Below the pieces are notes generated by a model. The model saw only the letters and a list, made by a program, of their open reading frames with translations. It made no database searches and was not told where the DNA came from. Of a DNA stretch of 64,000 bases, positions 1 through 10,129 are shown piece after piece. Source of the DNA: Bryobacteraceae bacterium (GTDB lineage: Bacteria; Acidobacteriota; Terriglobia; Bryobacterales; Bryobacteraceae). The translations under genes and the position numbers were made by a program. Where the stretch lies: the NCBI GenBank assembly GCA_025056865.1, contig JANWVO010000027.1, positions 1-64,000 of the forward strand. The letters are read 5' to 3'. How positions within the stretch are numbered: position 1 is the stretch's first letter; every line of letters starts with the position of its first letter.

Positions 1-1283
1 GCGGCCGCCGGCGCCGGCTCGGCCACGGCGGCCGCTCTCCGCGGTTCGAAAATCTCCATCCACGCGGCGGCCGTGCACAGCAGCACGTAATACAGGTCGA
101 ACGTCGTCCGGGAAAGGAACGTGGCTCCGACGATGAAAACCCCCAGTGCCGTGGAGACCGCAAGAGGGATGGCCGCTCCCTCGATGTCTCCTTTTTTCAG
201 CAGGCCTCTCCCCCGGCGCCACATCCGGAATCCCACGCTGAACACCAGCCACACATACAGGAGGAAGGCGAAAATTCCGCTATCGACCAGAATCTGAAGC
301 CAGTTGTTGTGCAGCACTTTGCCTGAGTACTCTACGGCGTATTCCGGCGGGACGTACTTGAAGATCAGCCTCTGCTGGTTTGTCTCTGTGAAACCGACGC
401 CGAAAAATGGATAATCCAGCCACAATTTGGGCGCGCTCTGCGCCAGAATGATGCGGCTCCTGGCGGAAGCTTCCTCCCGTGGATCTTTAAGTGTCGACAA
501 CCGCGACGACAGGCTGTCCCAGACCAGGTAGGCGACCCCCGCGCCTGCCACCGCCAGCAGCCCAAACGCGAGCAGCTTCCTGCGCTCGCTGATGGTGACC
601 AGAAACAGTCCCGCGCCAACCGCCAGAATGCCGCCCCGGCTGTGCGTGAAGGCCGTGGCAGCCAGGGCAAGGACGGCAAGTCCCGCGAAACCCAGCTTCG
701 CCGCTTTCCACGGAACCAGCGCGCGGGAGTACCAGCACATCGGAACAGCCATGGCGAAGGCGAGCGCCATCGTGTTGTTGTCGCTCAACAGCCCGCCATA
801 GCCCTCCGCGAACACCGCTCCGCCGTGCAGGATGCCATACAGGCCGAACTTGGCCGACAGCAGGCCTAGCGAACCCGACAGCACCGCGAAGAACCACTTC
901 AGCTCCTCCGCCGTCGTCAGGATGAGCGGGATCACGAAGGACATCAGAAAGACGCGCAGGAAGAGCGTGTAGCGCTCCGTGCACAGCGAAGGATCCACTG
1001 CCACGATGACCGAGATCGTCACCACCAGCAGAAACAGCGCCAGATTCCGCAGAACCGGGTTCAGCACCGCGCGCGGCAGGTTCCGCAGGATCCTCGGCAT
1101 GTTGCAGAAAAGGGTCACCCCGGCCAGAAAGAGCGAATATCGGTTGGGCCCCGCCCAGGCGAGGATGTCCGGCCGCATCATCGCAAACCAGTAATAGCCG
1201 TACAGCCCGAGTACGGGTCTCAGCGGAGCCAGAACGCAGAGGCCAATCACAGTGCCGAGGACGATGAGAGACCGGATGCCCAT
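1..1283 (-). CDS. O-antigen ligase-like membrane protein, exosortase-associated type (3' end outside window)
   Basis: I translated this frame directly; it stays open from the ATG at 1283 to the window edge, so the C-terminus is missing. About 425 residues are visible, with many hydrophobic segments. The N-terminus (short signal-like helix, then a YYWFAMMRPD motif) resembles the exosortase-associated O-glycosylation ligase family. Near residue 300 there is the typical ligase signature: a PFFGVGFTETN stretch followed by a conserved HNNWLQILVDSG loop. Members of this Wzy_C/WaaL-like superfamily polymerise or transfer lipid-linked glycans at the outer face of the inner membrane. It is divergent from the SulP gene, with about 200 bp between the starts. 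The family assignment is strong. Whether it is a polymerase, a ligase or a protein glycosylation enzyme cannot be decided here. Confidence 0.8.
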   Translation of the reverse strand, partial: MGIRSLIVLGTVIGLCVLAPLRPVLGLYGYYWFAMMRPDILAWAGPNRYSLFLAGVTLFCNMPRILRNLPRAVLNPVLRNLALFLLVVTISVIVAVDPSLCTERYTLFLRVFLMSFVIPLILTTAEELKWFFAVLSGSLGLLSAKFGLYGILHGGAVFAEGYGGLLSDNNTMALAFAMAVPMCWYSRALVPWKAAKLGFAGLAVLALAATAFTHSRGGILAVGAGLFLVTISERRKLLAFGLLAVAGAGVAYLVWDSLSSRLSTLKDPREEASARSRIILAQSAPKLWLDYPFFGVGFTETNQQRLIFKYVPPEYAVEYSGKVLHNNWLQILVDSGIFAFLLYVWLVFSVGFRMWRRGRGLLKKGDIEGAAIPLAVSTALGVFIVGATFLSRTTFDLYYVLLCTAAAWMEIFEPRRAAAVAEPAPAA

Positions 1284-1488
1284 TCTGCGAGCTGCCCGTA
1301 CCCTACTCTAGCACGCTGCGGCTTTCCGCCCCATGGAAAACGGCCCCGACCGCTCCGATCTGCCTTTCCACGCCTTTGGGGGCCGCAGAGGTGAAATTTG
1401 GCACAAAAAGGGGGTGAATCCGCGGCGGACTGGTTGTATGATCGACACACTACAAAGTCCAGATTCCTGAACTGGTCTGGGGGTGTCG

Positions 1489-3069
1489 ATGACGACCATC
1501 ACTGGAACTCGGAACGACAAGGAATCGTCCGGGCAGCCAGAAGCCGTTCTGGAGACCAGCCCGGGCAACTTCTTCCGCTCCGACGGCCCGGCTGGCACGG
1601 TGGTGTTTCTGGTCGCGCTGCCCTTGTGCCTGGGCATCGCGCTCGCCTCCAACGCGCCGCTGTTTTCGGGCCTCGTGGCCGGCATTGTCGGCGGAATCCT
1701 CGTTTCCGTCCTGTCCGGCTCCCATGTCAGCGTGACAGGGCCTGCTGCCGGCCTGGCCGTTATTGTGGCCGGGGCCATTGCCACCCTGGGTTCATTTCCG
1801 GTCTTCCTGGCCGCGGTAGTGCTGGCAGGCCTGCTCCAGATTGCGATGGGGCTGCTTCGGTTCGGCATACTCGCCGACTATGTGCCCAATCCCGTCATCC
1901 GGGGCATGCTGGCCGGCATTGGCGTGGTCATCGTTCTGAAGCAGATCCCTCATGCTCTTGGCCGCGACGAGGACCGCGTCAGCGATGTCGGCTTCCTGCT
2001 GCCGCAGAGCTCCAACATGTTCACTGACATCGTCTCGGCGGTCTTCGTGCCGCACCCCGGGGCAGTGCTCATCTCCGGGCTCGCCATTCTCCTGATGATC
2101 GTCTGGGACAAGGTGCAGCCCCGCATGTCCGGCATCCTCGGGCTGACGCCCGGCCCGCTGTTGGCCGTCGCTCTGGGCACCGGCCTGAATGAGCTGTTCC
2201 GGGCGGCCTTCGGGACCCTGGCGGTGGTCGATCCGGAGCACCTGGTGCAATTGCCGGCCATCAGCGCCCCACAGGAGATCTTCCGGCACCTGACGCATCC
2301 GGATTTCAGCCGCATCCAGGATCCCCAGCTCTGGATCATCGCCGGCACGCTTGCCGTTGTTGCCTCCATCGAGACCCTGCTGAACATTGAAGCCGCTGAC
2401 CGTCTGGATCCCTACCACCGCATCACGCCCACCAACCGCGAGCTGTTCGCGCAGGGTGTGGGCAACATCGTCTCAGGGCTGCTTGGCGGGCTTCCCATGA
2501 CGAGCGTGGTCGTTCGGACTTCCGCCAATGTCTTCGCGGGAGCCCGCACGTGGATGTCCAGCTTCATCCACGGCTGGCTGCTGCTCATCAGCGTGCTCTT
2601 CATTCCCGGGCTGCTGAACCGCATCCCGCTGGCCTCGCTGGCCGCTATCCTCATTCTCATCGGCTACAAGCTGGCCAGGCCGGCCCTGTTCCGCTCCATG
2701 TATGCGCAGGGCTGGAACGTCTTCCTGCCGTTTGCGGCCACCGTGGCCGGCGTCGTCCTGCTCGACCTCCTGAAAGGGGTTCTCATCGGGTTCCTGGTGG
2801 GCGTGTTCTTCGTCATCCGCACCAACCATCACGCCGCCATCACCGTCGTCGAGCAGGACCGCCACTACCTCGTGCGTTTCAACAAGGACGCGTCGTTCGT
2901 CAACAAGAATGCGCTCCGCTCCATCCTCCGCCGCATTCCGCAGAAATCGCACGTCATCATCGACGCGACGCGGGCGCTCTATATTGATCGCGACATCCGC
3001 GAGATCGTGGACGACTATCTCGCGCTCGCACCCTACCAGCAGGTAACGGTCGAGCTGCGGAATTTCTGA
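1489..3069 (+). CDS. SulP family anion permease (sulfate/bicarbonate type)
   Basis: An inner-membrane anion transporter of about 526 residues, normal for SulP. The first membrane helix carries the family pattern ([20 protein letters not shown]), followed by a [13 protein letters not shown] motif typical of the substrate-binding half-helices. About ten to twelve hydrophobic segments follow. The last 70 residues form a short STAS-like cytoplasmic domain. The ATG at 1489 has a GGGGG Shine-Dalgarno five bases upstream; an in-frame GTG at 1483 is an alternative start. It sits ten bases before a beta-carbonic anhydrase. SulP plus carbonic anhydrase is a recurrent pair, which favours bicarbonate or a coupled anion as substrate, although sulfate cannot be excluded from sequence. 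Confidence 0.92.
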   Translation: MTTITGTRNDKESSGQPEAVLETSPGNFFRSDGPAGTVVFLVALPLCLGIALASNAPLFSGLVAGIVGGILVSVLSGSHVSVTGPAAGLAVIVAGAIATLGSFPVFLAAVVLAGLLQIAMGLLRFGILADYVPNPVIRGMLAGIGVVIVLKQIPHALGRDEDRVSDVGFLLPQSSNMFTDIVSAVFVPHPGAVLISGLAILLMIVWDKVQPRMSGILGLTPGPLLAVALGTGLNELFRAAFGTLAVVDPEHLVQLPAISAPQEIFRHLTHPDFSRIQDPQLWIIAGTLAVVASIETLLNIEAADRLDPYHRITPTNRELFAQGVGNIVSGLLGGLPMTSVVVRTSANVFAGARTWMSSFIHGWLLLISVLFIPGLLNRIPLASLAAILILIGYKLARPALFRSMYAQGWNVFLPFAATVAGVVLLDLLKGVLIGFLVGVFFVIRTNHHAAITVVEQDRHYLVRFNKDASFVNKNALRSILRRIPQKSHVIIDATRALYIDRDIREIVDDYLALAPYQQVTVELRNF

Positions 3070-3079
3070 GGGGGCTGCC

Positions 3080-3790
3080 ATGGATGCATACAAGAGACTG
3101 CTGCTCGGAAACAAAGCCTGGGTGGAAGAGAAGATCGCCATCGATCCGAACTACTTCCCGCTCCACGCCGGTCCGCAGAAGCCACAGTTCATGTGGATCG
3201 GCTGCTCGGACTCGCGCGTGCCGGCGGAGGAAATCACCAGCGCCGAGCCGGGCGAGCTGTTCGTCCACCGCAATGTGGCCAACCTGGTGGTTCACACGGA
3301 CTTCAACATGCTCTCGGCCTTGCAGTTCGCCGTCGAGATGCTCCAGGTGGAACACATCATCGTCTGCGGCCACTATGACTGCGGGGGCGTGAAGAACGCG
3401 CTCACCCGCCATGATTTCGGCCTGATCAACAAATGGCTCCGCTACATCAAGGACGTCTATCGCCTGCACCGGCGCGATCTCGACGCCATCGACGACCCGC
3501 AGCAGCGGCTCGACCGGATGATCGAGATCAACGTCATGGAACAGGTCAACAACCTCGCCGAAACCTCCATCGTGCAGCGCTCGTGGAAGAAATATGGACG
3601 CCCCACGCTGCATGGCTGGATCTACGACCTGCGCACCGGATACATCAAGGAGCAGGCCTGCCTGAGGCCCGGCGCGAAACTGGAGCCGATCTACCTGTTC
3701 GATTTCTGGGACGAGCCCGGCACGGAACAGAAGGAGGAATCGAAGCCGCTTGGCGATGCGCCGCCGGTGCCCAGCCCGGCGGCGCATTGA
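3080..3790 (+). CDS. beta-class carbonic anhydrase
   Basis: Catalyses reversible hydration of CO2 to bicarbonate in the cytoplasm. The 236-residue length fits the family. The zinc site is complete: C42 within the GCSDSR motif (with the D44/R46 dyad) and H98 and C101 in the HYDCGG motif. It lies ten bases after the SulP gene, with a GGGGG ribosome site inside that gap, so the two are probably co-transcribed and act together to supply or dispose of bicarbonate. The C-terminal 30 residues are Glu/Pro-rich and probably disordered. The next gene is convergent and only 18 bases away. Confidence 0.96.
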   Translation: MDAYKRLLLGNKAWVEEKIAIDPNYFPLHAGPQKPQFMWIGCSDSRVPAEEITSAEPGELFVHRNVANLVVHTDFNMLSALQFAVEMLQVEHIIVCGHYDCGGVKNALTRHDFGLINKWLRYIKDVYRLHRRDLDAIDDPQQRLDRMIEINVMEQVNNLAETSIVQRSWKKYGRPTLHGWIYDLRTGYIKEQACLRPGAKLEPIYLFDFWDEPGTEQKEESKPLGDAPPVPSPAAH

Positions 3791-3808
3791 GCCTGCGGGC
3801 TTCTGTCT

Positions 3809-5128
3809 TCAGCTCCGGACCACGCAGGCCTCGGCTGCCGCGCGCATCCGCCGAAGGCCTTCCAGGATGCGTTCCGTCTCCTCGAACCCGTAGGAGATCC
3901 GCATCTGGCGGCGCGCGGTCTCCGTCAGGCTGCCGCCCCCAGCCACGCAGTACACGCCGGGGATATAGATGACGCGCGGCGCCTGGCCGCCCTGCGTCAG
4001 GGCCGAAAAGAAGGGCGAACCCGGGCAGGTCTCCAGCTCCCGGAATGTCAGGTAGAAGTAGAAGCCCGCCGAGCCGCCGGTGCAGGACTCCAGCCACGGG
4101 CCCAGCTCTTCGCGGATCGCCTCGCGCACCGCCTGCGCCTTCTCGCGATAGCCTTCGTTCACTGCGCGGATCTGCGCTTCCACGTGGTGGTCCAGCAGCC
4201 AGGAAGCCATTTCCTGCACGAACAGCGGCGCGCTGAAGCCTGCATCGCTCGTGCGTTGCACCATCGCGTTCATCAGCTCGCCGTCCGGCCCGAGCAGATA
4301 GCCGATGCGCAGCGCCGGGGCGAGAATCTTCGACAACGTGCCCGCCTCGAACGCGATGCCCAGCCCGTCCTCCCGCAGCACGGATTCCGGCTGCGCCACG
4401 GCCGGATCGTGCACCAGCCACTCATAGGCGAGGTCGAACAGCACGGGCACGCGGCGCTTCTGCCGGAGCGCAAACTCGGTGGCGATCCGCAGCACCTCGC
4501 GCCGGCGCGCGCCCGACAGGATGGTGCCGGTCGGATTGCTGACCGTCATCACATAAAAAAAGGAGACGTTGCGCGCGGCATCGCCTAGCGCTGCCAGCGA
4601 CTGCTCCATCAGGTCGGCGCGGATCCCCTCTTCGTCTTCGGGCACCGCCAGCAGGCGGAACCCGCGCCGCTCGAGAGCGTCGAGGTAGATGTAATACCCC
4701 GGATCCGACGTGACCACGATCCCGGGCCGGCACACTTCAGCGAACCCCTCCAGCACGCTCATCGCGCCGCAGGGGCCGATAATCAGCCGGAGCTGCGAAA
4801 GCAGCCGTTCGTCGAGCCCGGCATTGCGCCGCGCCAGGAACTGCCGCAGCGAGCGGATCAGGTTCGGGGAGCCCTCCGGACCGCCGTAATTGAAGGCCTG
4901 CCGGTAGCGTACCGGGTCGGCGCAGACGGCCGCGAGCGCTTCCCGGAACAGAGCCGCCGGAATGGTCCGCTCATTCACATAGCCCACGCCGAGGTTGATG
5001 TCGAAGCCGTCGCGGAAGTCCCGCGCGAACGACGCCATCATGCGGCTGGCCGGCGAAGGCTGGGCGCTCCGCCCGCCGTACTCGGACAGGTGCCATTCCA
5101 GGTGATTCACGGCTGTGGCCTCTGGCAC
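3809..5128 (-). CDS. PLP-dependent class I/II aminotransferase
   Basis: A fold-type I aminotransferase of 439 residues. The Schiff-base lysine is K267 in the SLSK-like stretch (TLSKILA), preceded by the cofactor-binding FDLAYEW motif (D232, Y235) and the SNPTGT turn near 197-202; an arginine in the following LRIGYLLG segment probably contacts the phosphate. The sequence resembles the MocR/AAT-like multi-substrate aminotransferase group rather than a biosynthetic enzyme I can name. It starts 12 bases after the stop of trxB and is probably co-transcribed with it; no functional link between the two is obvious. Substrate unknown. Confidence 0.9.
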   Translation of the reverse strand: MPEATAVNHLEWHLSEYGGRSAQPSPASRMMASFARDFRDGFDINLGVGYVNERTIPAALFREALAAVCADPVRYRQAFNYGGPEGSPNLIRSLRQFLARRNAGLDERLLSQLRLIIGPCGAMSVLEGFAEVCRPGIVVTSDPGYYIYLDALERRGFRLLAVPEDEEGIRADLMEQSLAALGDAARNVSFFYVMTVSNPTGTILSGARRREVLRIATEFALRQKRRVPVLFDLAYEWLVHDPAVAQPESVLREDGLGIAFEAGTLSKILAPALRIGYLLGPDGELMNAMVQRTSDAGFSAPLFVQEMASWLLDHHVEAQIRAVNEGYREKAQAVREAIREELGPWLESCTGGSAGFYFYLTFRELETCPGSPFFSALTQGGQAPRVIYIPGVYCVAGGGSLTETARRQMRISYGFEETERILEGLRRMRAAAEACVVRS

Positions 5129-5140
5129 GGCTGGCGGGGC

Positions 5141-6064
5141 TCAATGCCCCTCCGCCTCCAGGAAACGTTCGGCTTCGATGGCGGCCATGCAGCCTGCGCC
5201 CGCGGCGGTGATCGCCTGACGGTAGACCCGGTCCTGCACGTCCCCGGCATGGAAGACGCCGGGCACGCTCGTCCTGGCGCCGCCGTGGCTGACGATGTAG
5301 CCGTCGGCGTCCAGCTCGATCTGGCCCACGAAGGGCTTCGTGTTCGGAATGTGCCCGATGGCGAGGAACAATCCGTCCACCGGCTCCACCCACGTCTCGC
5401 CCGTCTTCACGTTGCGCAGCTTCACGCCGGTGACGTAGCCCTTCTCCACGTCGTAGACGTCTTCGACCACCGCGCTGGTAATCCAGCGGATTTTCGGATT
5501 CGCGCGGCAGCGCTCCAGCATGATTTTCGAGGCGCGGAATTCGTCGCGGCGATGGACGATCGTCACCGTTTCGCCGAAACGCGTCAGGAAATTGGCTTCC
5601 TCCATCGCTGAATCGCCGCCGCCAACGACCATGATTTTCTTTCCCTTGTAGAAAAAGCCGTCGCAGGTGGCGCAGGAGCTGACGCCGTGGCCGATCAGCT
5701 TCTGCTCGTTCGGCAGCCCCAGCCATCGCGCGCTGGCCCCGCTGGCGATGATCAGCGTGCGGCACTCGTGCCACTGCCCGTCGATTCTCACGCGGAACGG
5801 CCGCTGCTTCAGGTCGGCCTCTTCCACCACGCCGTGGATGTATTCGGCGCCGAAGCGCTCGGCCTGCTTCTTCATCCGCTCCACCAGCTCGGGCCCCTGG
5901 ATGCCTTCGGGAAATCCCGGGAAATTCTCGACTTCGGTGGTGAGCGAAAGCTGCCCTCCCGGTTCGTGCCCGGAAACAACCAGCGGCTTCAGGCCGGCCC
6001 TGGCGGTGTAAATGGCGGCGGTATTTCCGGCGCACCCGGAACCAATAATGATGACATTTCTCAT
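5141..6064 (-). CDS. trxB: thioredoxin-disulfide reductase
   Basis: A flavoprotein that transfers electrons from NADPH to thioredoxin. The 307-residue length is right for the bacterial low-molecular-weight enzyme. Visible elements are the N-terminal FAD dinucleotide site (GSGCAG, with Cys where most family members have Pro), the redox-active CATC at C131/C134, the NADPH-binding GGGDSAMEEA motif about 20 residues later, and a C-terminal second FAD motif (GVFHAGDVQD). A GAGG ribosome site lies about eight bases before the ATG at 6064. It lies 40 bases after the Gfo/Idh gene and 12 before the aminotransferase, suggesting a three-gene minus-strand unit. Confidence 0.95.
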   Translation of the reverse strand: MRNVIIIGSGCAGNTAAIYTARAGLKPLVVSGHEPGGQLSLTTEVENFPGFPEGIQGPELVERMKKQAERFGAEYIHGVVEEADLKQRPFRVRIDGQWHECRTLIIASGASARWLGLPNEQKLIGHGVSSCATCDGFFYKGKKIMVVGGGDSAMEEANFLTRFGETVTIVHRRDEFRASKIMLERCRANPKIRWITSAVVEDVYDVEKGYVTGVKLRNVKTGETWVEPVDGLFLAIGHIPNTKPFVGQIELDADGYIVSHGGARTSVPGVFHAGDVQDRVYRQAITAAGAGCMAAIEAERFLEAEGH

Positions 6065-6104
6065 GAGAAAAACCTCTTTTTCAGGAAAATCCCCCGCGCC
6101 GGCC

Positions 6105-7445
6105 TCACACCTTCTCCGGCACGACGTAAGGCGGACGGTAGTTGCGCGTCCAGAGGCGGTTGGCTTCCTCGTCGCCGGCGAAGCGGCCGTCGGCGCCTAC
6201 GCGCAGCGGCCGGCCCACGCGGTAGGCGATGTTGGCCAGGTGGCAGAAGTCGGCCGCCCAGGCGCCGATCTCGATCTCCGCCGTCAGCTTCGTGTGGTCG
6301 CGCGACTTCACGGCTTCAAGGAAGTTCTTCACGTGAGCCACCGTGCCGTCTCCGGTGGCTTTCTCCTCCATCACCTTCTCATAGCGGTCGCGGCCGCCCG
6401 CGCCGGCGCTCCGTGCTCCGACAAAATCCGCCATCGTGCTGCGGTAGACCTCGAAGCCGCCCTGATCGACCACCATGAAGCCTTTGTCCCCGAAGAAAAT
6501 GTTGCCCACGTAGTTGGCGCCGCGGATCGGCGCCAGCCCTTCCGGCGGTGTGGGCAGGTTGCGCACTTCGAAAGTCATCTCGGCATCTTCCCAGTGGAAG
6601 ATGGCGTTCTGCGTGTTGGGCGTCTCCTGGTCGTCCTGCCACAGGAATTTTCCGCCGCTGCCCATCACCAGCTTCGGCCAGTCCCTGCGGCCCAGCCCCC
6701 AGAGGGCGATGTCCATTTCGTGCACGCCCTGATTGCCGATGTCGCCGTTGCCCGTGTCCCAGAACCAGTGCCAGTTGTACTCGAATTTGTTCACGCTGAA
6801 CGGCTTCATCTGCGCGGGACCGAGGAACTTGTCCCAGTCGATGCCCGGCGGCACCGGCTGGTCCGGCGTGTGGCCGATGGAGAAGCGGCGCCGGAAGCAG
6901 AGCCCGCGCGCCATGTATACCTTGCCGATGATGCCCTCGCGGAGCAGTTGCATCGCCTTCATCTTGTGCGGCGTCGAGCGGCTCTGCGAGCCCACCTGCA
7001 CCATGCGCCTGTACTTGCGCGCCGCCTCCACCATCTTGCGGCTCTCGAACATGTTGTGGCTGGCGGGCTTCTCGACGTAGACGTCCTTGCCGGCCTGGCA
7101 CGCCCAGATGGTGGCCAGCGCATGCCAGTGGTTGGGCAGCGGCAGCGAGACCGCGTCGATCTCCTTTGACTCGAACATCTGCCGCATGTCGGCGTACTCG
7201 GCCGGCTTGTAGCCCTTGGCCTTCTCGATCATCGCGATGGCGCGCTCGCGCGCTGCCTGGTTGACATCGCAGACGGCCGCAATGCGGCAGTCCTCGATCG
7301 CGTTGTAGAAGTTGATGTGGTCGCGGCCCCGCCCGCCGAGACCGACAATTCCGACCTGAACCCTGTCATTGGCTCCGAGAATCGGCATCCGCGCCGTGGC
7401 GGCCGCGGCCGCCGCGCCAAGAAAAGTGCGTCTTCCGGTGTTCAT
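6105..7445 (-). CDS. Gfo/Idh/MocA family oxidoreductase, Tat-exported
   Basis: A NAD(P)-dependent sugar or polyol oxidoreductase-like protein of 446 residues. The N-terminus carries a twin-arginine signal (RRTFLG at 5-10, then an alanine-rich helix), so it is probably exported folded with its cofactor. The Rossmann motif GIVGLGGRG lies at about 32-40 and the family EKPASH motif near 120. Secreted Gfo/Idh proteins of this kind are abundant in Acidobacteria and Planctomycetes. The gene is divergent from an alpha-L-fucosidase, 87 bp start to start, which suggests a shared role in sugar breakdown (inference). The substrate is not predictable. Confidence 0.93.
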   Translation of the reverse strand: MNTGRRTFLGAAAAAATARMPILGANDRVQVGIVGLGGRGRDHINFYNAIEDCRIAAVCDVNQAARERAIAMIEKAKGYKPAEYADMRQMFESKEIDAVSLPLPNHWHALATIWACQAGKDVYVEKPASHNMFESRKMVEAARKYRRMVQVGSQSRSTPHKMKAMQLLREGIIGKVYMARGLCFRRRFSIGHTPDQPVPPGIDWDKFLGPAQMKPFSVNKFEYNWHWFWDTGNGDIGNQGVHEMDIALWGLGRRDWPKLVMGSGGKFLWQDDQETPNTQNAIFHWEDAEMTFEVRNLPTPPEGLAPIRGANYVGNIFFGDKGFMVVDQGGFEVYRSTMADFVGARSAGAGGRDRYEKVMEEKATGDGTVAHVKNFLEAVKSRDHTKLTAEIEIGAWAADFCHLANIAYRVGRPLRVGADGRFAGDEEANRLWTRNYRPPYVVPEKV

Positions 7446-7532
7446 CGCCTGTGCTGCTCCACTCCTGCCATTCTAGTGCGGCGTTTTCGCCGCAATCCGG
7501 GCGATCCCGCAGCGATAGAATACCCCACAGCC

Positions 7533-9272
7533 ATGCAAGCCCGCCTCTGCCGCGCCATCCCGGCCATGCTTCTTCTCCTGATGCTCCAGGCCGCCGCGCA
7601 GCCCTCCCAGCCGCCGCTGCCTCCCGAGGAGCGCACGCGCTGGTTCCGCGAGGCGAAGTTCGGCATGTTCATCCACTGGGGCGTGTACTCGGTGATCGGC
7701 CGCCACGAGTGGATCCGCCACCAGGCGCAGATCCCGCAGGCCGAATACGACAAGTATGCCCGGCGCTTCAACCCTGTCCGCTTCAACGCCGACGACTGGG
7801 TCCGGCTGGCGAAGGACGCCGGAGCCCGCTACATCGTCATCACCTCGAAGCACCACGACGGCTTCAGCATCTATCGCAGCCGCGTGAGCAGCTACGACAT
7901 GGAGATCACGCCCTACAGGGGCGATCCGCTCAAGGACCTGGCCGCCGCTGCCAAACGCCACGGCCTGCGCCTCGGCTTCTATCACTCCATCATGGACTGG
8001 CATCATCCCGACTACCGGCCGCGCCGGCAGTGGGAGTATCCGGACACCTACAACCAGGGCGGCGACAACAACCGTTACATCGACTTCATGAAGGAACAGC
8101 TCCGCGAGCTCCTCACCGGCTATGGCGACGTCGCCGTCCTGTGGTTCGACGGCGAGTGGGAGCACACGCTCGCCAATGCGAAGCGCGAGGATGAGATCTA
8201 CGATTTCATCCGTTCCCTCCAGCCCAACACGCTCATCAACGACCGCCTCTACGAACGCAGGCCCGGCAACCGCGCCGACTTCGGCACGCCGGAGCAGTAC
8301 GTCCCGGCCACCGGCCTGAAGAGCCCCGACGGCAAACCCGTCCTCTGGGAGGCCTGCGTCACCATCAACGAGGACTCGTGGGGCTACAACAAATACGAGA
8401 CCGTCTTCAAGACGGAACGCGACCTCATCCGCATGCTCATCGAGGTCGTCAGCAAGGGCGGCAACCTCCTGTTGAACGTCGGGCCGAAGCCCGATGGGAC
8501 CATCCAGGACGAATTTGTCACCCGCCTCAGGGCCATCGGCCGATGGCTCCAGACCAACGGCGAGGCCATTTACGGAACGACCGCCAGCCCCTTCGAGCGG
8601 ATGTCCTTCTTCGGCCGCGCCACTGTGAAGGGGCGCACGCTATACCTGCATGTGTTCCAGTGGCCCTCCGATGGGAAGCTTCGCGTGGCGGGGCTGAAAA
8701 ACCTGGTGCACCGGGCGCGGCTGCTGGCGGATCCCGCGCGGCAGATCAAGGCGGCGCGCGACGGCCCGGACCTCGTGCTGGAGCTGCCGGGCGAGGCGCC
8801 CGACGAGATCGCCAGCGTCGTCGCCCTGGAATTGGACGGAGAACCCGTGACGGAATCCTTTGCCAACCGCCCGGACGCCTCAGGAGTCATTACTCTGGGC
8901 GTCGAATCCTCTGAGATCGACACCGAATTCGAGCAGCGCGCCAAGAAGGAGAACGCGCTCGGCCACGTCTTCCTCACGCAGTGGACGCGCGACCGCGACG
9001 TCCCTTACTGGGTGCTGGAGTCCCCGCGCGGCGGCCGCTACGCGGGGGAGATCAGCTACGCCGCGCGCCGCGCCGGGGCGGGTTTCACCATCGAGGCTGG
9101 CGGGGCGAAGCTGGCCGGCAGGGCCGAGGCGACCGGCGGCGATTGGGTCTTCCGGACGCGGCGCGTGGGCGAGATCGAGCTGCGCCCCGGGAGGACCGAA
9201 CTGAAGGTCCGCATCCAGCCTGCGGGCGGCACGATGAACCTGGAGCGCGTCGTGTTGCGGCCCGTGCTCTGA
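7533..9272 (+). CDS. GH29 alpha-L-fucosidase, secreted
   Basis: A glycoside hydrolase removing alpha-L-fucose from glycans. The mature catalytic domain begins with the family block WFREAKFGMFIHWG near residues 37-50, continues with SKHHDGF, and has the likely nucleophile D206 in the LWFDGEWE motif. An N-terminal hydrophobic signal peptide (to about residue 22) indicates export. The frame is open upstream to 7317, but only the ATG at 7533 gives a signal peptide and avoids overlap with the divergent gene, so I chose it (579 residues). The C-terminal 180 residues form beta-rich domains. The first of these resembles the usual GH29 C-terminal sandwich; the last part may bind carbohydrate. Confidence 0.93.
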   Translation: MQARLCRAIPAMLLLLMLQAAAQPSQPPLPPEERTRWFREAKFGMFIHWGVYSVIGRHEWIRHQAQIPQAEYDKYARRFNPVRFNADDWVRLAKDAGARYIVITSKHHDGFSIYRSRVSSYDMEITPYRGDPLKDLAAAAKRHGLRLGFYHSIMDWHHPDYRPRRQWEYPDTYNQGGDNNRYIDFMKEQLRELLTGYGDVAVLWFDGEWEHTLANAKREDEIYDFIRSLQPNTLINDRLYERRPGNRADFGTPEQYVPATGLKSPDGKPVLWEACVTINEDSWGYNKYETVFKTERDLIRMLIEVVSKGGNLLLNVGPKPDGTIQDEFVTRLRAIGRWLQTNGEAIYGTTASPFERMSFFGRATVKGRTLYLHVFQWPSDGKLRVAGLKNLVHRARLLADPARQIKAARDGPDLVLELPGEAPDEIASVVALELDGEPVTESFANRPDASGVITLGVESSEIDTEFEQRAKKENALGHVFLTQWTRDRDVPYWVLESPRGGRYAGEISYAARRAGAGFTIEAGGAKLAGRAEATGGDWVFRTRRVGEIELRPGRTELKVRIQPAGGTMNLERVVLRPVL

Positions 9273-9331
9273 ACAATTCCGGGAACTGCGCTGCGGCACG
9301 TATCGTACCTGAGGAAAAGAGGAGGTGTGCG

Positions 9332-10057
9332 ATGAGCGGGAAAGCGGCCTGCTGGTCCATTCTCGCGATATCCGGGGCGCTTGTCCTGGCAGGCTGCAAC
9401 GTCCCGCCGCAGGGCAGCGCGGGCGAGGAACGGCTGGAGAAGGTTGTCATTGAGAAGGCGCGGGCGCAGGGTGCCGAGCGGATCACGGCGGAAATCCACA
9501 TCGCCGCCGGCGAGCTGGCGGTTCTCGGAGGGGCCAGGGAGTTTCTGGAAGCCACCTTCGCCTACAATGCGCCTGCGCTCAAGCCGCAGGTCCGGTTCGA
9601 GGACAGCGGCTTCCGCCGGCGGCTCACCATCGCGCAGGGAACCGCTTCGCTGGGTCTCGGCAAGATGCGCAACCAATGGGAGATCCGTTTCGGCAGCGAC
9701 GTGCCGCTGGACCTGGCCATCCGATGCGGCGCCGGCAACAACCGGTTGGACTTCCGGGAGATCCCTCTGCGGAGCCTCGAAATGAATTTGGGCGTCGGGG
9801 AAGTGGAGGCTGACCTTCGCCCAAAGCTGGATCATGATGTCGAAGCCAGAATCAACGGCGGCATCGGGCGCGCCGAAATCCTCGTGCCTGCGGAAGGCGT
9901 CGAGGCCACGGCGCAGGGCGGGATCGGCAATATCCAAGTGATCGGCCTGGACAAAGACGGCGGCGGCTGGAGAAGCGCCAGCCCGGGCAAGGCCAAGGGC
10001 CGCCTGAAGCTGGAAGTCAAGGGCGGAATCGGGGAAATCATCATCCGCGCCGAATAG
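9332..10057 (+). CDS. lipoprotein with toast-rack/LiaF-like beta-solenoid domain
   Basis: A 241-residue exported lipoprotein. The signal peptide ends in the lipobox LAGC (cysteine near residue 21). The mature part is a short-repeat beta structure with recurrent glycine turns (GAGNNRLDF, LGVGEVEADL, NGGIGRAEI, QGGIGNIQV, KGGIGEIII), the pattern of the DUF2154/toast-rack proteins related to the C-terminal domain of LiaF. GGAGG lies eleven bases before the ATG at 9332, which fixes the start. It precedes a two-component pair by 70 bases, so an envelope-stress role is plausible but inferred. Function unknown. Confidence 0.82.
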   Translation: MSGKAACWSILAISGALVLAGCNVPPQGSAGEERLEKVVIEKARAQGAERITAEIHIAAGELAVLGGAREFLEATFAYNAPALKPQVRFEDSGFRRRLTIAQGTASLGLGKMRNQWEIRFGSDVPLDLAIRCGAGNNRLDFREIPLRSLEMNLGVGEVEADLRPKLDHDVEARINGGIGRAEILVPAEGVEATAQGGIGNIQVIGLDKDGGGWRSASPGKAKGRLKLEVKGGIGEIIIRAE

Positions 10058-10129
10058 GCTGTGGCCCGGCTTGGGCGCCGTTGTTAGCCGATCGGGGCGA
10101 TTGCCAGCGGAGCCGGTTTCCGGGTTCCA

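Noticed and set aside
1398-1430. Sigma-54 promoter before SulP (TTGGCAC word)
   Set aside because: TTGGCAC has no matching TTGC element at the -12 position.
3790-3801. Terminator after the carbonic anhydrase gene
   Set aside because: The stem (AGCC/GGCT) is only four pairs and overlaps the stop codon; too weak to call.
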